Assembly: GCF_001597745.1 (NCBI RefSeq)
Contig: NZ_LUHJ01000033.1
Location: 1-59,211 of the forward strand
DNA from: Anabaena sp. 4-3
Lineage (GTDB): Bacteria; Cyanobacteriota; Cyanobacteriia; Cyanobacteriales; Nostocaceae
Direction: 5' to 3'
DNA length: 59,211 nt
Positions 8,741-17,445 of this stretch are shown one piece after another. The notes under the pieces are model-generated. The model was given only the letters and a program-made list of their open reading frames with translations, did not search any database and was not told the DNA's origin. The position numbers and the translations under genes are program-made. Positions within the stretch are counted from its first letter, which is position 1, and every line of letters starts with the position of its first letter.

Positions 8741-9109
8741 ATGATGAGTCACAATAAAGCGATTACTGATAGAACCTTTGAGTTTGCCATTCGGATTATT
8801 AATCTATGCAAGGTGCTGGATGAAAGTCCAGGCGTAGTAAGAACTATTTCTAAGCAGTTGCTTCGTTCTGGAACTTCTATTGGAGCAAATGTTGAAGAAT
8901 CTCAAGCGGCTCAGAGTACAGCAGATTTTGTCAATAAGCTAGAAATTGCACTGAAAGAGGGGAGGGAAACCAGATATTGGCTTAGACTTCTAATTGCTAC
9001 TGAATTGATTCCAGAAAACCGACTATGAGCAATTTTGGGCGAAACCAACGAATTAATCAAGATAATTGCAGCAATAGTCGTCAAAACCAAACAAAATAAT
9101 TCAAAATAA
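8741..9109 (+). pseudogene. Four-helix bundle (S23/IVP) protein interrupted by TGA
   Basis: The first 95 codons encode an S23 ribosomal-intervening-sequence-type protein: FEFAIRIINLCKVLDE, then LLRSGTSIGANVEESQAAQS, then ALKEGRETRYWLRLL. An in-frame TGA at 9026-9028 interrupts it after PENRL. The same frame then continues for 26 codons (AILGETNELIKIIAAIVV...) to TAA at 9107-9109, and those codons look like the fourth helix of the family. Read through, the product would be 122 residues, the usual family length. So this is either a single nonsense mutation or an assembly error. Products of this family have no firm function. The gene is framed on both sides by ATTCAAA-type repeats. Confidence 0.82.
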
Positions 9110-9144
9110 TTTTGAATTTTGCATTTTGAATTTTGAATTGTATT

Positions 9145-10584
9145 ATGTGGTCAGAATTAACAAAAGCGATCGCTAGTTTTAAAATACCTGCTGATTGGAT
9201 CGGTATTCGAGTTGTTAAAGAAACTGCTGCTAACCATTATGTCCGTGATGGTTTGCCCCAATCAAACGGCAAATCAACCACAATGGGAGCAATGCTAGAA
9301 GTATTAGTTAACGGCTGTATCGGTTATGCAGCCACTAATTCTTTAGAATTGCCATCTCTACAAGCGGCGGCAGAAATGGCGTATAAGCAAGCACTCGCAT
9401 CTAGTCAGTGGCGAATTTACCCTTTTCGGGAAACAGAACGTCCGAAAGTTGTAGGTGAATATAACTCCCCATTTTTACAACCATTAGATGCGCTGTGTCC
9501 AGGGGAAATTAATGATTTATTGGTGCGAATTTGTCAGACATTAAAAGTTAGCGACAAAATTGTGCAAACTACAGCCAACATCAGCACGAATCAAAAAGAA
9601 AGTTGGTTTGCAAGTAGCAATGGTTCTGAGATATATCAAAAGATATTATCTTTAGGAACTCATTATGGAGCGATCGCACAAGATGGGGCAGTAGTCCAAC
9701 AACGCAGTAATAACGGTTGGCAAGCACATTGTTATCAAGGCGGCATGGAACTGTTACAAAAAGATAATTTATGGCGACAGGTGCAGAAAATTGGGGAACA
9801 AGCCCTAGAATTGTTAACCGCCGCAGAATGTCCCACCACCCGCACCAATTTAGTCTTAGCACCCGACCAAATGATGCTACAAATTCATGAAAGTGTCGGA
9901 CATCCTTTAGAAATTGACCGCATCTTAGGAGATGAACGCAACTACGCCGGAGGTAGCTTTGTCACCGCCAACGACTTTGGTAAATTAGTCTACGGTTCGC
10001 CCTTGATGAATATTACCTTTGACCCCACCGTTGAAGGTGAATATGCCAGTTATGGTTTTGATGATACAGGAGCGATCGCCCAACGAGAATATTTAATCAA
10101 AGAAGGTGTATTACAAAGAGGTTTAGGCAGTTTAGAAAGTCAAGCTAGAGCCGGAATTCCTGGGGTAGCTTGCGCCCGTGCATCCTCTTGGAACCGCGCC
10201 CCAATTGACCGCATGGCAAACTTAAACTTAGAACCAGGAAACGCCAGTTTTGACCAGATGATTAGTAACATAGAACATGGCGTATACATGGAATCTAACC
10301 GTTCTTGGTCAATTGATGATCGCCGTTATAAATTTCAATTTGGCTGTGAGTATGCCAAATTAATAGAAAATGGTAAACTTACCAAAACCCTGCGTAACCC
10401 TAACTATCGAGCCACCACCCCAGAATTTTGGCACAGCTTAATTCAAGTCGGGAATGACTCCAACTGGGAAATGTACGGTACACCTTACTGTGGGAAAGGC
10501 GAACCCAACCAAGCCATTTGGGTAGGACATGGTTCACCAGTTTGTGTATTCGCTAACGTCGAAGTCTTTGGCGGAGGAAGTTAA
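9145..10584 (+). CDS. tldD: TldD-type metallopeptidase
   Basis: TldD with TldE forms a heterodimeric zinc protease that degrades unfolded peptides and, in some bacteria, removes leader peptides from RiPP precursors. The zinc-binding HExxxH motif is seen in HESVGHPLEIDRILGD, followed by the conserved Gly-rich C-terminal half (GVACARASSWNRAPIDRM, GVYMESNRSWSIDDRRYKFQFG). ATG 9145 (MWSELTK) is the likely start, because the upstream in-frame TTG lies in ATTCAAA-type repeat DNA. The product is 479 residues. Its partner gene follows 98 bases downstream, across a small inverted repeat. Confidence 0.92.
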   Translation: MWSELTKAIASFKIPADWIGIRVVKETAANHYVRDGLPQSNGKSTTMGAMLEVLVNGCIGYAATNSLELPSLQAAAEMAYKQALASSQWRIYPFRETERPKVVGEYNSPFLQPLDALCPGEINDLLVRICQTLKVSDKIVQTTANISTNQKESWFASSNGSEIYQKILSLGTHYGAIAQDGAVVQQRSNNGWQAHCYQGGMELLQKDNLWRQVQKIGEQALELLTAAECPTTRTNLVLAPDQMMLQIHESVGHPLEIDRILGDERNYAGGSFVTANDFGKLVYGSPLMNITFDPTVEGEYASYGFDDTGAIAQREYLIKEGVLQRGLGSLESQARAGIPGVACARASSWNRAPIDRMANLNLEPGNASFDQMISNIEHGVYMESNRSWSIDDRRYKFQFGCEYAKLIENGKLTKTLRNPNYRATTPEFWHSLIQVGNDSNWEMYGTPYCGKGEPNQAIWVGHGSPVCVFANVEVFGGGS

Positions 10585-10610
10585 AAATTCAAAATAGTAT
10601 AGTTCGTAGT

Positions 10611-10645
10611 TGTGTAGGTTGGGTTGACGCAAGGAAACCCAACAT
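10611..10645. repeat. Small inverted repeat between tldD and tldE
   Basis: GTTGGGTT and AACCCAAC form an inverted repeat around GACGCAAGGAA. It resembles the dispersed intergenic palindromes elsewhere in this window and would fold as a hairpin in the tldD-tldE transcript. Confidence 0.65.
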
Positions 10646-10682
10646 TAATTAAATACATTTTTTATGTCCATTATTCTTAATT

Positions 10683-12026
10683 ATGAACCAAGAACTATCC
10701 ACATTAGAAGTTAGTTTTAATCAAATATTAGAAACACTGCTGACTAAAAAAGCAGAAAATGAACAATTCACCATCAAATTAAAATGTGAACGCAGTCAAT
10801 TTACTCGCTTTAATAATGCCAAAGTTCGGCAAACTGGCTATGTAGCTGATGGTTGGGTTGAATTAACTCTGTTTGCAAATCAGCGCAGTAGTTTTCGACA
10901 GTTCCCATTTACAGGAAACTGGGAAACAGACTGGAAAGCTGCATACAATGCCTTGCAAGAATTAAGGGATGAACTGCCTGTATTACCAGTTGATCCATAC
11001 ATCGTTTTACCATCAGGAAATCATACCAGTCGAGAAGTCAAGACAGGTAACTTATTAACACCAGATGTATTAGTAACAAGCATATTAGAACCAGTTCAAG
11101 AATTAGATTTTACTGGAATATATGCCGGGGGGATAGTCATTAGAGCTTATGGTGATTCTAGTGGACAAATACATTGGTTTGCCACCGATTATTTTACTTT
11201 AGACTATTCTTTATTTATTGCCTCTGGACAAGCAGTTAAAGGAATATTTGCTGGTAGTAATTGGGATGCAGCAGCTTATGAGAATAAAATCAGCGAAGCT
11301 AAACAACAACTGAAATTACTATCAAGTAAACCGAAAGAATTACCAAGGGGACAATACAAAACTTACTTTGCACCAGCCGCCGTTGCTGATTTGTTGGGGA
11401 TGTTATCTTGGGGTGCTGTGAGTGAAGCAGATATCCAACAAGGTAATAGTGCTTTAGGCATTTTATCAAGACAAGAAAAACAATTGTCGGCTGCATTTAG
11501 TATGAAAGAAAATTTTCAACGGGGGTTAGTACCGCGATTTAATGAATTGGGAGAAATAGCAGCACCAGAACTACCAATAATAGAAAATGGTAGATTAGTA
11601 AATACCTTAATTAATTCTCGCACGGCGAAAGAATATCAAAAAACTGCCAATGGTGCGAATAGTTCAGAAACTTTACGTGCGCCAGAAATTAGTCAAGGTA
11701 ACTTAGGTTATGAGCAAATTCTATCTAGTTTAGACACAGGGTTGTATGTATCGAATTTGCATTACTTAAATTGGAGCGATCGCCCAACTGGTAGAATTAC
11801 AGGAATGACCCGTTACGCTTGTTTTTGGGTAGAAAACGGTGAAATTATCGCACCCATAGAAAACCTGCGCTTTGATGAAAGCCTCTATCGTTTTTGGGGA
11901 GAGAACTTAGTAGACTTCACCAACTTTCAAGAGTTCATTCCAGAAGTGGGGACATACGAAAGCCGTCAACTAGGAGGTAGTTTAGTTCCTGGAATGTTAG
12001 TCAACGATTTTACATATACATTGTAA
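10683..12026 (+). CDS. tldE: TldE/PmbA-like peptidase partner
   Basis: A 447-residue PmbA/TldE-fold protein, the non-catalytic partner of TldD: it shares the overall fold but lacks HExxxH. Recognisable parts are the N-terminal swapped domain (KLKCERSQFTRFNNAKVRQTGYVADGWVELTLF), the central QKTANGANSSETLRAPEIS-like block and the C-terminal GNLGYEQILSSLDTGLYVSNLHYLNWSDRPTGRITGMTRYACFWVENGEI pattern. It lies directly behind tldD, which supports a complex. No RiPP precursor gene is visible nearby, so a general peptide-degradation role is the default. Confidence 0.88.
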   Translation: MNQELSTLEVSFNQILETLLTKKAENEQFTIKLKCERSQFTRFNNAKVRQTGYVADGWVELTLFANQRSSFRQFPFTGNWETDWKAAYNALQELRDELPVLPVDPYIVLPSGNHTSREVKTGNLLTPDVLVTSILEPVQELDFTGIYAGGIVIRAYGDSSGQIHWFATDYFTLDYSLFIASGQAVKGIFAGSNWDAAAYENKISEAKQQLKLLSSKPKELPRGQYKTYFAPAAVADLLGMLSWGAVSEADIQQGNSALGILSRQEKQLSAAFSMKENFQRGLVPRFNELGEIAAPELPIIENGRLVNTLINSRTAKEYQKTANGANSSETLRAPEISQGNLGYEQILSSLDTGLYVSNLHYLNWSDRPTGRITGMTRYACFWVENGEIIAPIENLRFDESLYRFWGENLVDFTNFQEFIPEVGTYESRQLGGSLVPGMLVNDFTYTL

Positions 12027-12029
12027 ATC

Positions 12030-12102
12030 TCGTAGAGTGTGTTACGGCTATGTCAAAATTTGAGCGTTGGCGAAACTCAAAATTAGCCGTAACGCACCGC
12101 AT
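12030..12102. repeat. Inverted repeat of the GTGCGTTAC type
   Basis: GTGTTACGGCTA near 12038 and TAGCCGTAACGCAC near 12086 form an imperfect palindrome with an inner TTTGAG/CTCAAA stem. It lies just behind the tldE stop codon and may act as a terminator, but it looks like a dispersed element because similar TGCGTTAC/GTAACGCACC arms recur at 54.7 kb. Confidence 0.7.
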
Positions 12103-12139
12103 AATTTTGGTGTATGATGACTTACTTTAATTAAAAGTT

Positions 12140-12161
12140 TGTAGTAAGGACTTTAGTCCTT
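12140..12161. repeat. GTTTGTAGTNAGGACTTTAG repeat, copy 1
   Basis: Contains the palindrome AAGGACTTTAGTCCTT, preceded by GTTTGTAGT. Further copies occur at 16796-16820, 54404-54428 and, inverted, at 55668-55692. Confidence 0.8.
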
Positions 12162-12234
12162 CTTTTCAATATATTTACAAAAAAGTTTTACGCCAATTTT
12201 CAAAAGACCTAACAAAACTTTCACCTGAAATATT

Positions 12235-12654
12235 TTATGGCGTATTTGTCAATTCTTGAATTAATTGCTCAGGTGTGAGAATTCGAGGAGTAGTCACAGG
12301 AAAATCTCCAAGGTTGCGAGTAACAATAGCATCTAATTGATTAATTACCGCAGTGCTGTATTGAATAGCGTCTTCAAAGTCTCTAAAATTAGCGTTTAAC
12401 GCCATGTTGATTGTGTTGCTATCTACAGTAGCAATACGGCAGAAAGTGACTAACTGTTTTAGATAAGTCGCAGCCCACTCTCGACCCCTTGGTCGGCGGA
12501 TAATGTAATATAAATCACTAAAAATCGAAGCAGAAACATAACCTTCAATTGCTCCTTCCTCAACCATTACCAAAACTTGTTCGCTGGCTGCTAGAAAAGG
12601 TTCACGTTCAAGAGCATCATCAAGAATAACATTAGTGTCTAACAGAACTCTCAC
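12235..12654 (-). CDS. PIN-domain toxin (VapC-like)
   Basis: A 139-residue PIN-domain protein, likely an endoribonuclease toxin. It begins MRVLLDTNVILDDALE, with the first active-site aspartate in LDTN. Further acidic residues are in SDLYYI and DFEDAIQYSTA, and the late strand is LDAIVTRNLGDFP. The ATG of this gene overlaps the stop codon of the upstream partner by four bases, the usual coupling of antitoxin and toxin. The second acidic position differs from classical VapC, so this is the COG1848/PIN_3-like branch rather than a textbook VapC. Confidence 0.85.
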   Translation of the reverse strand: MRVLLDTNVILDDALEREPFLAASEQVLVMVEEGAIEGYVSASIFSDLYYIIRRPRGREWAATYLKQLVTFCRIATVDSNTINMALNANFRDFEDAIQYSTAVINQLDAIVTRNLGDFPVTTPRILTPEQLIQELTNTP

Positions 12655-12935
12655 AGATTATGCTTCTCCTTTAATGCTTCCCATCTCGCTGCATCAGCAT
12701 CAAAGTCAGGTGGAACAGGAAGAGCATTTTCAAATAAACCTGCAAATGCTTTTACTTTAGATTTCCGTTTTGGCTTATCTGCTTGTGGTTCGGTAGAGGC
12801 TGCTGTAGAACTTTCTGTAGATGCAATGGGTTGCAAAATAATAACTTCTACAATTCCGGGAGAAATATTGAGAGGTTGGTCAATAATTAAATGACCAGAT
12901 TCATCAATTTTGGCGTAGAGTTTGTAGGCTTGCAT
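12651..12935 (-). CDS. Putative antitoxin partner of the PIN toxin
   Basis: A 94-residue protein whose N-terminal half (MQAYKLYAKIDESGHLIIDQPLNISPGIVEVIILQP) reads as a beta-rich AbrB-like or DUF2281-like strand pattern. It ends in a charged tail (KVKAFAGLFENALPVPPDFDADAARWEALKEKHNL) of the type that wraps around a toxin. It overlaps the toxin gene by four bases. The role as antitoxin is inferred from this coupling and from the domain layout. Confidence 0.75.
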   Translation of the reverse strand: MQAYKLYAKIDESGHLIIDQPLNISPGIVEVIILQPIASTESSTAASTEPQADKPKRKSKVKAFAGLFENALPVPPDFDADAARWEALKEKHNL

Positions 12936-12979
12936 ATTGGTTTTCCTGCTTTATATATAATTCGATGATAACTATTGAT

Positions 12980-13666
12980 TTACTTGTGTCTTTGATAATG
13001 TGAATTTTGCTGTGATTGCCTATCCACTCTGATTTGTTGTCGTCCGTTGGTGATAATTCGTAACATATCTTTTAAATCTTGTTCGATACCTTCCAAGACA
13101 CGATCAGCGTATTCATCAGCACCAGTTTCAATTTCTTGAGCTTGAGCGATCGCAGTTTGTCGCATTTCTTCTAATTCTTGTTGACAAGCCCGCCGCTTCT
13201 GCTCAATTTCTGCCAGAGTTTCTTTCATCATCGCGTCACACTCTTGCTGCACTTGACGGCGCAGTTGTTCCGCGTCTTTTTCAGCTTGCCTGATGATATC
13301 GCTCTCCGCTAAAATTTGCGCTCTTTTGGCTACAGCCGCATCAACAAGCTGTTGTCCATATTCTTCCGCTTCTAAGAGAATTTCATCTTTTTGTGCCAAA
13401 ATAACGGCAGCTTCCTGAAAAATGGACGGTAAAGAAACTCTGATGAAATCTAGCTGTTCTAATAATTTTTCTTCATCGACTAATGTGCGTCCTGTCAGGG
13501 GGATGCGAAAACTAGACAGGATAATTTCCTCTAAGCGATCAAATTCCTGCTGAATATCTACCCCCCCTGTTTGGGTATTTTCTCCAGGGGAGTTTCCGTT
13601 GACGTACTCTGGGGGATAGCTTCCGTTGTGATTGGGTTCGCTATTGGATAGTTTTGGTTGTAGCAT
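12980..13666 (-). CDS. DivIVA/ATP-synthase-b-like coiled-coil protein
   Basis: A 228-residue acidic protein. After a low-complexity, Asn/Pro/Gly-rich head (1-38) comes a short conserved part ([28 protein letters not shown]). A long charged coiled coil follows at about 80-205, resembling DivIVA or the b subunit of ATP synthase. Cyanobacteria have a related Cdv3-type division or scaffold protein, but I cannot assign that role. The first 109 bases overlap the 3' end of coaD in another frame, and no later ATG exists before residue 145, so this start is needed for a full-length product. No membrane segment is seen. Confidence 0.75.
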   Translation of the reverse strand: MLQPKLSNSEPNHNGSYPPEYVNGNSPGENTQTGGVDIQQEFDRLEEIILSSFRIPLTGRTLVDEEKLLEQLDFIRVSLPSIFQEAAVILAQKDEILLEAEEYGQQLVDAAVAKRAQILAESDIIRQAEKDAEQLRRQVQQECDAMMKETLAEIEQKRRACQQELEEMRQTAIAQAQEIETGADEYADRVLEGIEQDLKDMLRIITNGRQQIRVDRQSQQNSHYQRHK

Positions 13667-14127
13667 TTGTATATATCTAAGGCAATGTGCGGGGGGACAA
13701 GATGATCGACAGAACCACCAAATCTGGCGATTTCTTTTACTACACTACTACTTAAAAAACTATACTCATTTGATGTTGCTAAAAAAACTGTCTCGATTTG
13801 AGTAGAAAGTGTTTTATTAGTATGCGCCATCTGGAGTTCTACTTCAAAATCAGAAATCGCCCTCAGACCCCGTAACAACACCTGTGCTTGTCGTTTCTGG
13901 GCATAATTGACAGTTAAACCATCAAAGCTATCTACTTTGACATTAGATAGATGACTTGTAGCCAGACGAATTTGTTCTAAACGTTGCTGTACGCTAAACA
14001 GTGGTACTTTATTGGGGTTTCGCAATACAGCAACAATCACCTCATCAAACAGTCGGCTACCACGCTGAATAATGTCAACGTGTCCCAAAGTTATCGGATC
14101 GAAGCTACCCGGATAAATTGCAATCAC
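13558..14127 (-). CDS. coaD: Phosphopantetheine adenylyltransferase
   Basis: CoaD makes dephospho-CoA from 4'-phosphopantetheine and ATP, the penultimate step in CoA synthesis. The nucleotidyltransferase signatures are complete: [16 protein letters not shown] at the N-terminus, [21 protein letters not shown] in the middle, and [17 protein letters not shown] near residue 145. The protein is 189 residues; the family is usually about 160. The extra 25-30 Thr/Pro-rich residues lie in the 109-base overlap with the coiled-coil gene. Confidence 0.95.
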   Translation of the reverse strand: MIAIYPGSFDPITLGHVDIIQRGSRLFDEVIVAVLRNPNKVPLFSVQQRLEQIRLATSHLSNVKVDSFDGLTVNYAQKRQAQVLLRGLRAISDFEVELQMAHTNKTLSTQIETVFLATSNEYSFLSSSVVKEIARFGGSVDHLVPPHIALDIYKCYNQNYPIANPITTEAIPQSTSTETPLEKIPKQGG

Positions 14128-14171
14128 AATCTTGGTATGTATAAAAGTTATTTGAGGTGATTATATCTAAA

Positions 14172-14296
14172 CTGGGGGACTGGAGATTGGGGATTGGCGA
14201 TTGGGGATTGGGGATTGGGTAGCAGGGGAGAAAAACTCATGACTAATGACTAACGACTATTGACTAATGACTAATGACTAATGACCATTGACTATG
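14172..14296. repeat. Mixed short tandem repeats upstream of lgt
   Basis: GGGGATTGGC/GGGGATTG units (14172-14220) are followed by ACTAATG and ACTATTG heptamers (14237-14296) in the coaD-lgt divergent gap. Confidence 0.8.
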
Positions 14297-14333
14297 AACG
14301 ACACTGGATCAGAATTAATCTAGGTAAATTTAG

Positions 14334-15191
14334 ATGGTACTGGATATTTCCGCTTTGCCTTTAGCGTTTGTGTTTACTTCTCCCGGCCCGATTTTGGTGC
14401 AAATAGGGCCAATTGCTATCCGTTGGTATGGCTTACTTATCGCTTGCGCTGTACTCATCGGTGTTAGCCTTTCCCAATATTTAGCAAAACGTCGTCATGT
14501 TAATCCAGAGTTGTTGAGTGATTTATCAATTTGGTTGGTAATCAGTGCAATTCCCGCCGCACGGCTTTATTATGTTTTATTTCAGTGGTCAGAATATGCC
14601 CAAAATCCTGGACGGATTATAGCTATCTGGCAAGGTGGTATTGCCATTCATGGAGCAATTATTGGCGGGACTTTAGCGGCGTTAATTTTTGCCAAGCTCA
14701 AACGAGTTTCTTTTTGGCAACTAGCAGATTTAGTAGCTCCCTCACTGATTTTAGGACAAGCAATTGGGCGTTGGGGTAATTTCTTCAACTCTGAAGCTTT
14801 TGGTCGTCCTACCAATTTACCGTGGAAATTGTACATTCCACCAGAACGCCGTCCCCCAGAGTTAGCCAGTTTTGAATATTTCCATCCCACTTTTCTCTAT
14901 GAATCGCTGTGGGATTTAATGGTGTTTGCCCTGTTGATTACTTTATTCTTTCGAGGTTTATCAGGGAAGCTACGCCTGCGGGTAGGTACATTATTTATGG
15001 TTTACTTAGTAGCCTACAGCTCAGGACGTTTTTGGATTGAAGGACTTCGCACTGATAGCTTGATGCTAGGGCCGCTACGAATTGCACAAGTTGTCAGTCT
15101 CGGTGGAATTGCTTTAGGTTTAGCTGGTTTAGCGTGGCTTTATCTGCGTCAGCGTCCTTTACCTGATGTCGTTTCTCCTAGTGAACAGTAG
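14334..15191 (+). CDS. lgt: Prolipoprotein diacylglyceryl transferase
   Basis: Lgt transfers diacylglycerol from phosphatidylglycerol onto the lipobox cysteine of pre-lipoproteins in the inner membrane. This 285-residue polytopic protein has [12 protein letters not shown] with the essential His, the signature [20 protein letters not shown], and the later [13 protein letters not shown] and [13 protein letters not shown] blocks. It would be needed for the predicted lipoprotein at 38.2 kb. It diverges from coaD across a repeat-filled gap. Confidence 0.96.
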   Translation: MVLDISALPLAFVFTSPGPILVQIGPIAIRWYGLLIACAVLIGVSLSQYLAKRRHVNPELLSDLSIWLVISAIPAARLYYVLFQWSEYAQNPGRIIAIWQGGIAIHGAIIGGTLAALIFAKLKRVSFWQLADLVAPSLILGQAIGRWGNFFNSEAFGRPTNLPWKLYIPPERRPPELASFEYFHPTFLYESLWDLMVFALLITLFFRGLSGKLRLRVGTLFMVYLVAYSSGRFWIEGLRTDSLMLGPLRIAQVVSLGGIALGLAGLAWLYLRQRPLPDVVSPSEQ

Positions 15192-15493
15192 CGTATAGGG
15201 AATAGGGGAGTAGGGGAGATGAGGGAGATGAGGGGGATGAGGGGGATGAGGGGGATGAGGGGGATGAGGGGGATGAGGGAGCAGGGGAGAAAAGCTAATG
15301 ACTAATGACTAATGACTAACGACTAATAAAAAATGCCCCAGAGTTGTCTCTAGGGCTTAACCAGGGTGCATCTACCATTTCTCTCTACTAGCCCTATAGG
15401 GTAAATCCGGAAAGATACTGAGCAAATTCCTAAAAAATTTTTGGAAATGGTGATATTTACAAGTAATTACGCAAGCTTATTAAAAATGTTCGT
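15192..15493. other. lgt-cobM gap: GATGAGGGG repeat and structured stretch
   Basis: There is no gene here. Positions 15216-15278 hold tandem GATGAGGGG units (period nine), followed by ACTAATG heptamers to about 15325. From 15335 to 15356 GCCC-AGAG and CTCT-GGGC form a stem around TTGT; on the minus strand this stem is followed by a T-rich run. A second small stem, GCCCTATAGGGT, lies near 15391-15402. No B12-box motif of a cobalamin riboswitch is recognisable upstream of cobM. Confidence 0.6.
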
Positions 15494-16279
15494 ATGAAAG
15501 ATTATCAAAATTCCATAGCAGCTGCTGTTTATATTGTGGGTGCAGGCCCTGGAGATCCAGATTTACTGACGCTCAAAGCTCAAAAACTGCTAGCTGTGGC
15601 AGATGTAATTTTATTCGCTGATTCCCTGATTCCTGAACAGCTTTTGCAGTTTTGTCGGGAAGATGCGGAAATTATTCGCACGGCTGATAAAACTTTAGAA
15701 GAGATTCTACCTTTAATGGTTGAACGAGTGCGATCGCAGCATAAATCTGTAGTTCGTCTCCAGTCAGGTGATCCTAGTCTCTACAGTGCTATGCACGAGC
15801 AAATACAGCTTCTAACTGAGGCTAATATCCCGTTTGAAGTCATTCCCGGTATTAGTGCTTTTCAAGCCGCAGCCGCTACGCTAAAAGTAGAGTTAACTGT
15901 CCCTAGCTTAGTGCAGACTATCATCCTCACGCGCATCAGTGGACGAACAGAAGTACCAGCACGGGAAGAATTAGCTTCTTTAGCCGCCCATCAAGCTAGT
16001 TTGTGTTTATATCTGAGTGCGCGTCATGTAGAAACAGCACAAGCCAAATTACTGGAACATTACCCAGCAGATACCCCCGTAGCAATTTGTTTTCGCATAG
16101 GATGGCCGGATGAAAAAATTAAGGTTGTACCTCTCAAGCAAATGGCAGACTGTACCCAACAAGAAAATCTGATTCGTACCACACTTTATGTAATTAGTCC
16201 AGCATTATCACAAACTAACGGGCGATCGCGTCTCTATCATCCTGAGTATAGTCGCTTATTTCGCCAAGGTGGGGATTAG
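15494..16279 (+). CDS. cobM: Precorrin-4 C11-methyltransferase
   Basis: CobM (CbiF in the anaerobic route) methylates C11 of precorrin-4 or its cobalt form during corrin-ring synthesis for (pseudo)cobalamin. The 261-residue SAM-dependent methylase starts with YIVGAGPGDPDLLTLKAQKLL, and has RLQSGDPSLYSAMHEQ near residue 92 and EVIPGISAFQAAAATLKVELTVP near 116. Length is normal. It is a lone corrin gene here; cobH lies 13 kb away on the same strand. A short poly-GATGAGG/ACTAATG tract follows the stop. Confidence 0.94.
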   Translation: MKDYQNSIAAAVYIVGAGPGDPDLLTLKAQKLLAVADVILFADSLIPEQLLQFCREDAEIIRTADKTLEEILPLMVERVRSQHKSVVRLQSGDPSLYSAMHEQIQLLTEANIPFEVIPGISAFQAAAATLKVELTVPSLVQTIILTRISGRTEVPAREELASLAAHQASLCLYLSARHVETAQAKLLEHYPADTPVAICFRIGWPDEKIKVVPLKQMADCTQQENLIRTTLYVISPALSQTNGRSRLYHPEYSRLFRQGGD

Positions 16280-16303
16280 GGATGAGGGGGATGAGGAGGA
16301 AAA

Positions 16304-16372
16304 ACTAATGACTAATGACTAATGACTAATGACTAATGACTAATGACTAATGACTAATGACTAATGACTAAT
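16304..16372. repeat. ACTAATG heptamer array, nearly ten copies
   Basis: Close to ten uninterrupted copies of ACTAATG, the longest perfect short tandem array in this window, lie between cobM and the tautomerase gene. ATTTTGA units follow at 16404-16433. Confidence 0.93.
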
Positions 16373-16436
16373 ATCTTCTTGCATCATCAACTTGGGTTAA
16401 TATTAAATTTTGAATTTTGAATTTTGAATTGATATT

Positions 16437-16790
16437 ATGCCTCTAATTAAAGTACAAACTTCTGTGTCTGCACCTGCAAAAGCTGAAATTGAGACAATGT
16501 TAAAAAGTCTCTCAGCTAAGTTAGCCAATCATCTGGGAAAGCCAGAATCTTATGTGATGACTGCTTTTGAAGCGGAAATTCCTATGACTTTTGCTGGGAC
16601 TACAGAACCAGTTTGTTATATCGAAATTAAGAGTATTGGCACAATGAACCCTAATCAAACTAAGGCGATGAGTCAGGATTTTTGCCAACAGATTAATCAA
16701 ACTCTGGGAGTGCCACAAAATCGTATTTATATTGAGTTTGCAGATGCTAAGGGTGCAATGTGGGGTTGGAATGGTTCAACTTTTGGTTGA
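16437..16790 (+). CDS. MIF-like phenylpyruvate tautomerase family protein
   Basis: A 117-residue protein of the macrophage migration inhibitory factor/tautomerase superfamily. The catalytic proline is Pro2 (MPLIKVQTSV), exposed after removal of Met. Other family features are SKxLAxxLGKPESYVMT-like residues 24-42, CYIEIKSIGTMNPNQTK, and IYIEFADAKGAMWGWNGSTFG at the C-terminus. Bacterial relatives tautomerise phenylpyruvate in vitro; the physiological substrate in cyanobacteria is unknown. Its ATG follows immediately after ATTTTGA repeats, so no clear ribosome-binding site is present. Confidence 0.9.
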   Translation: MPLIKVQTSVSAPAKAEIETMLKSLSAKLANHLGKPESYVMTAFEAEIPMTFAGTTEPVCYIEIKSIGTMNPNQTKAMSQDFCQQINQTLGVPQNRIYIEFADAKGAMWGWNGSTFG

Positions 16791-17445
16791 ACTGGTTTGT
16801 AGTAAGGTCTTTAGTCCTTTCTACACCAGCCTAGGCATATATAATCAGGTCTAAAGTACGGGCGGGTTAAAGGAGTAAATATCTGGGTAGAAGGAATTAT
16901 TCATAAACCCGCCCCTTACTACGAATTTTAAAACAGATTTCATTAAAAATATTTAAATATTTAATCAAGTAATTAATCATAAAAAGCTTCAATTTTTAAG
17001 TTTTCATTAAAAGCTATATTTATGAATTTCAATAAATAATTATTTATTTATACAAAATAAATTTGCAGTAGGCATTAAACAAGCTTTGTTTTTAGATGTT
17101 TTTACCTACATTGAATTTTTGATTATGTAACATAACTAACTTTTTTTATGTAACTTAAATAACTGCAAATTTATCTTTATCAAAAAAACTACTGAATCAA
17201 GCCTCAAGAACAATCATGAAGTATATAGTCATCCTGATTAAGTTGTGCCATATTCATTTCTATTGAGTTAAGGACAGAAGGTACTTGAACTAATATCTAG
17301 CACCCAGGCTAAAACCATATTGACTGAGGAGACTAGCTGATCAACTCAGTTGACTAGGTTTTGTGGAAATTTGTGCGTGAAAGATAGAAGTTATCTAAAA
17401 GTCCCGTCTCAAAAAAAAATTAGGTTGGGCAAAGGTAATTATTTC
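16791..17445. other. Gene-free AT-rich gap before the GMC oxidoreductase
   Basis: Copy 2 of the GTTTGTAGTNAGGACTTTAG family lies at 16796-16820. A GGGCGGGTT/AACCCGCCCC inverted repeat spans about 16859-16915. The rest, to 17445, is strongly AT-rich with no convincing gene. Its length suggests a regulated promoter or long leader for the oxidoreductase, but I see no recognisable operator. Confidence 0.6.

Noticed and set aside
9133-9144. Upstream TTG start for tldD
   Set aside because: Those four codons lie in ATTCAAA-type repeat DNA, and family members begin at the ATG at 9145.
15357-15493. Possible cobalamin riboswitch before cobM
   Set aside because: I could not find the B12-box GCCACTG or the usual conserved core; only generic stems are present.
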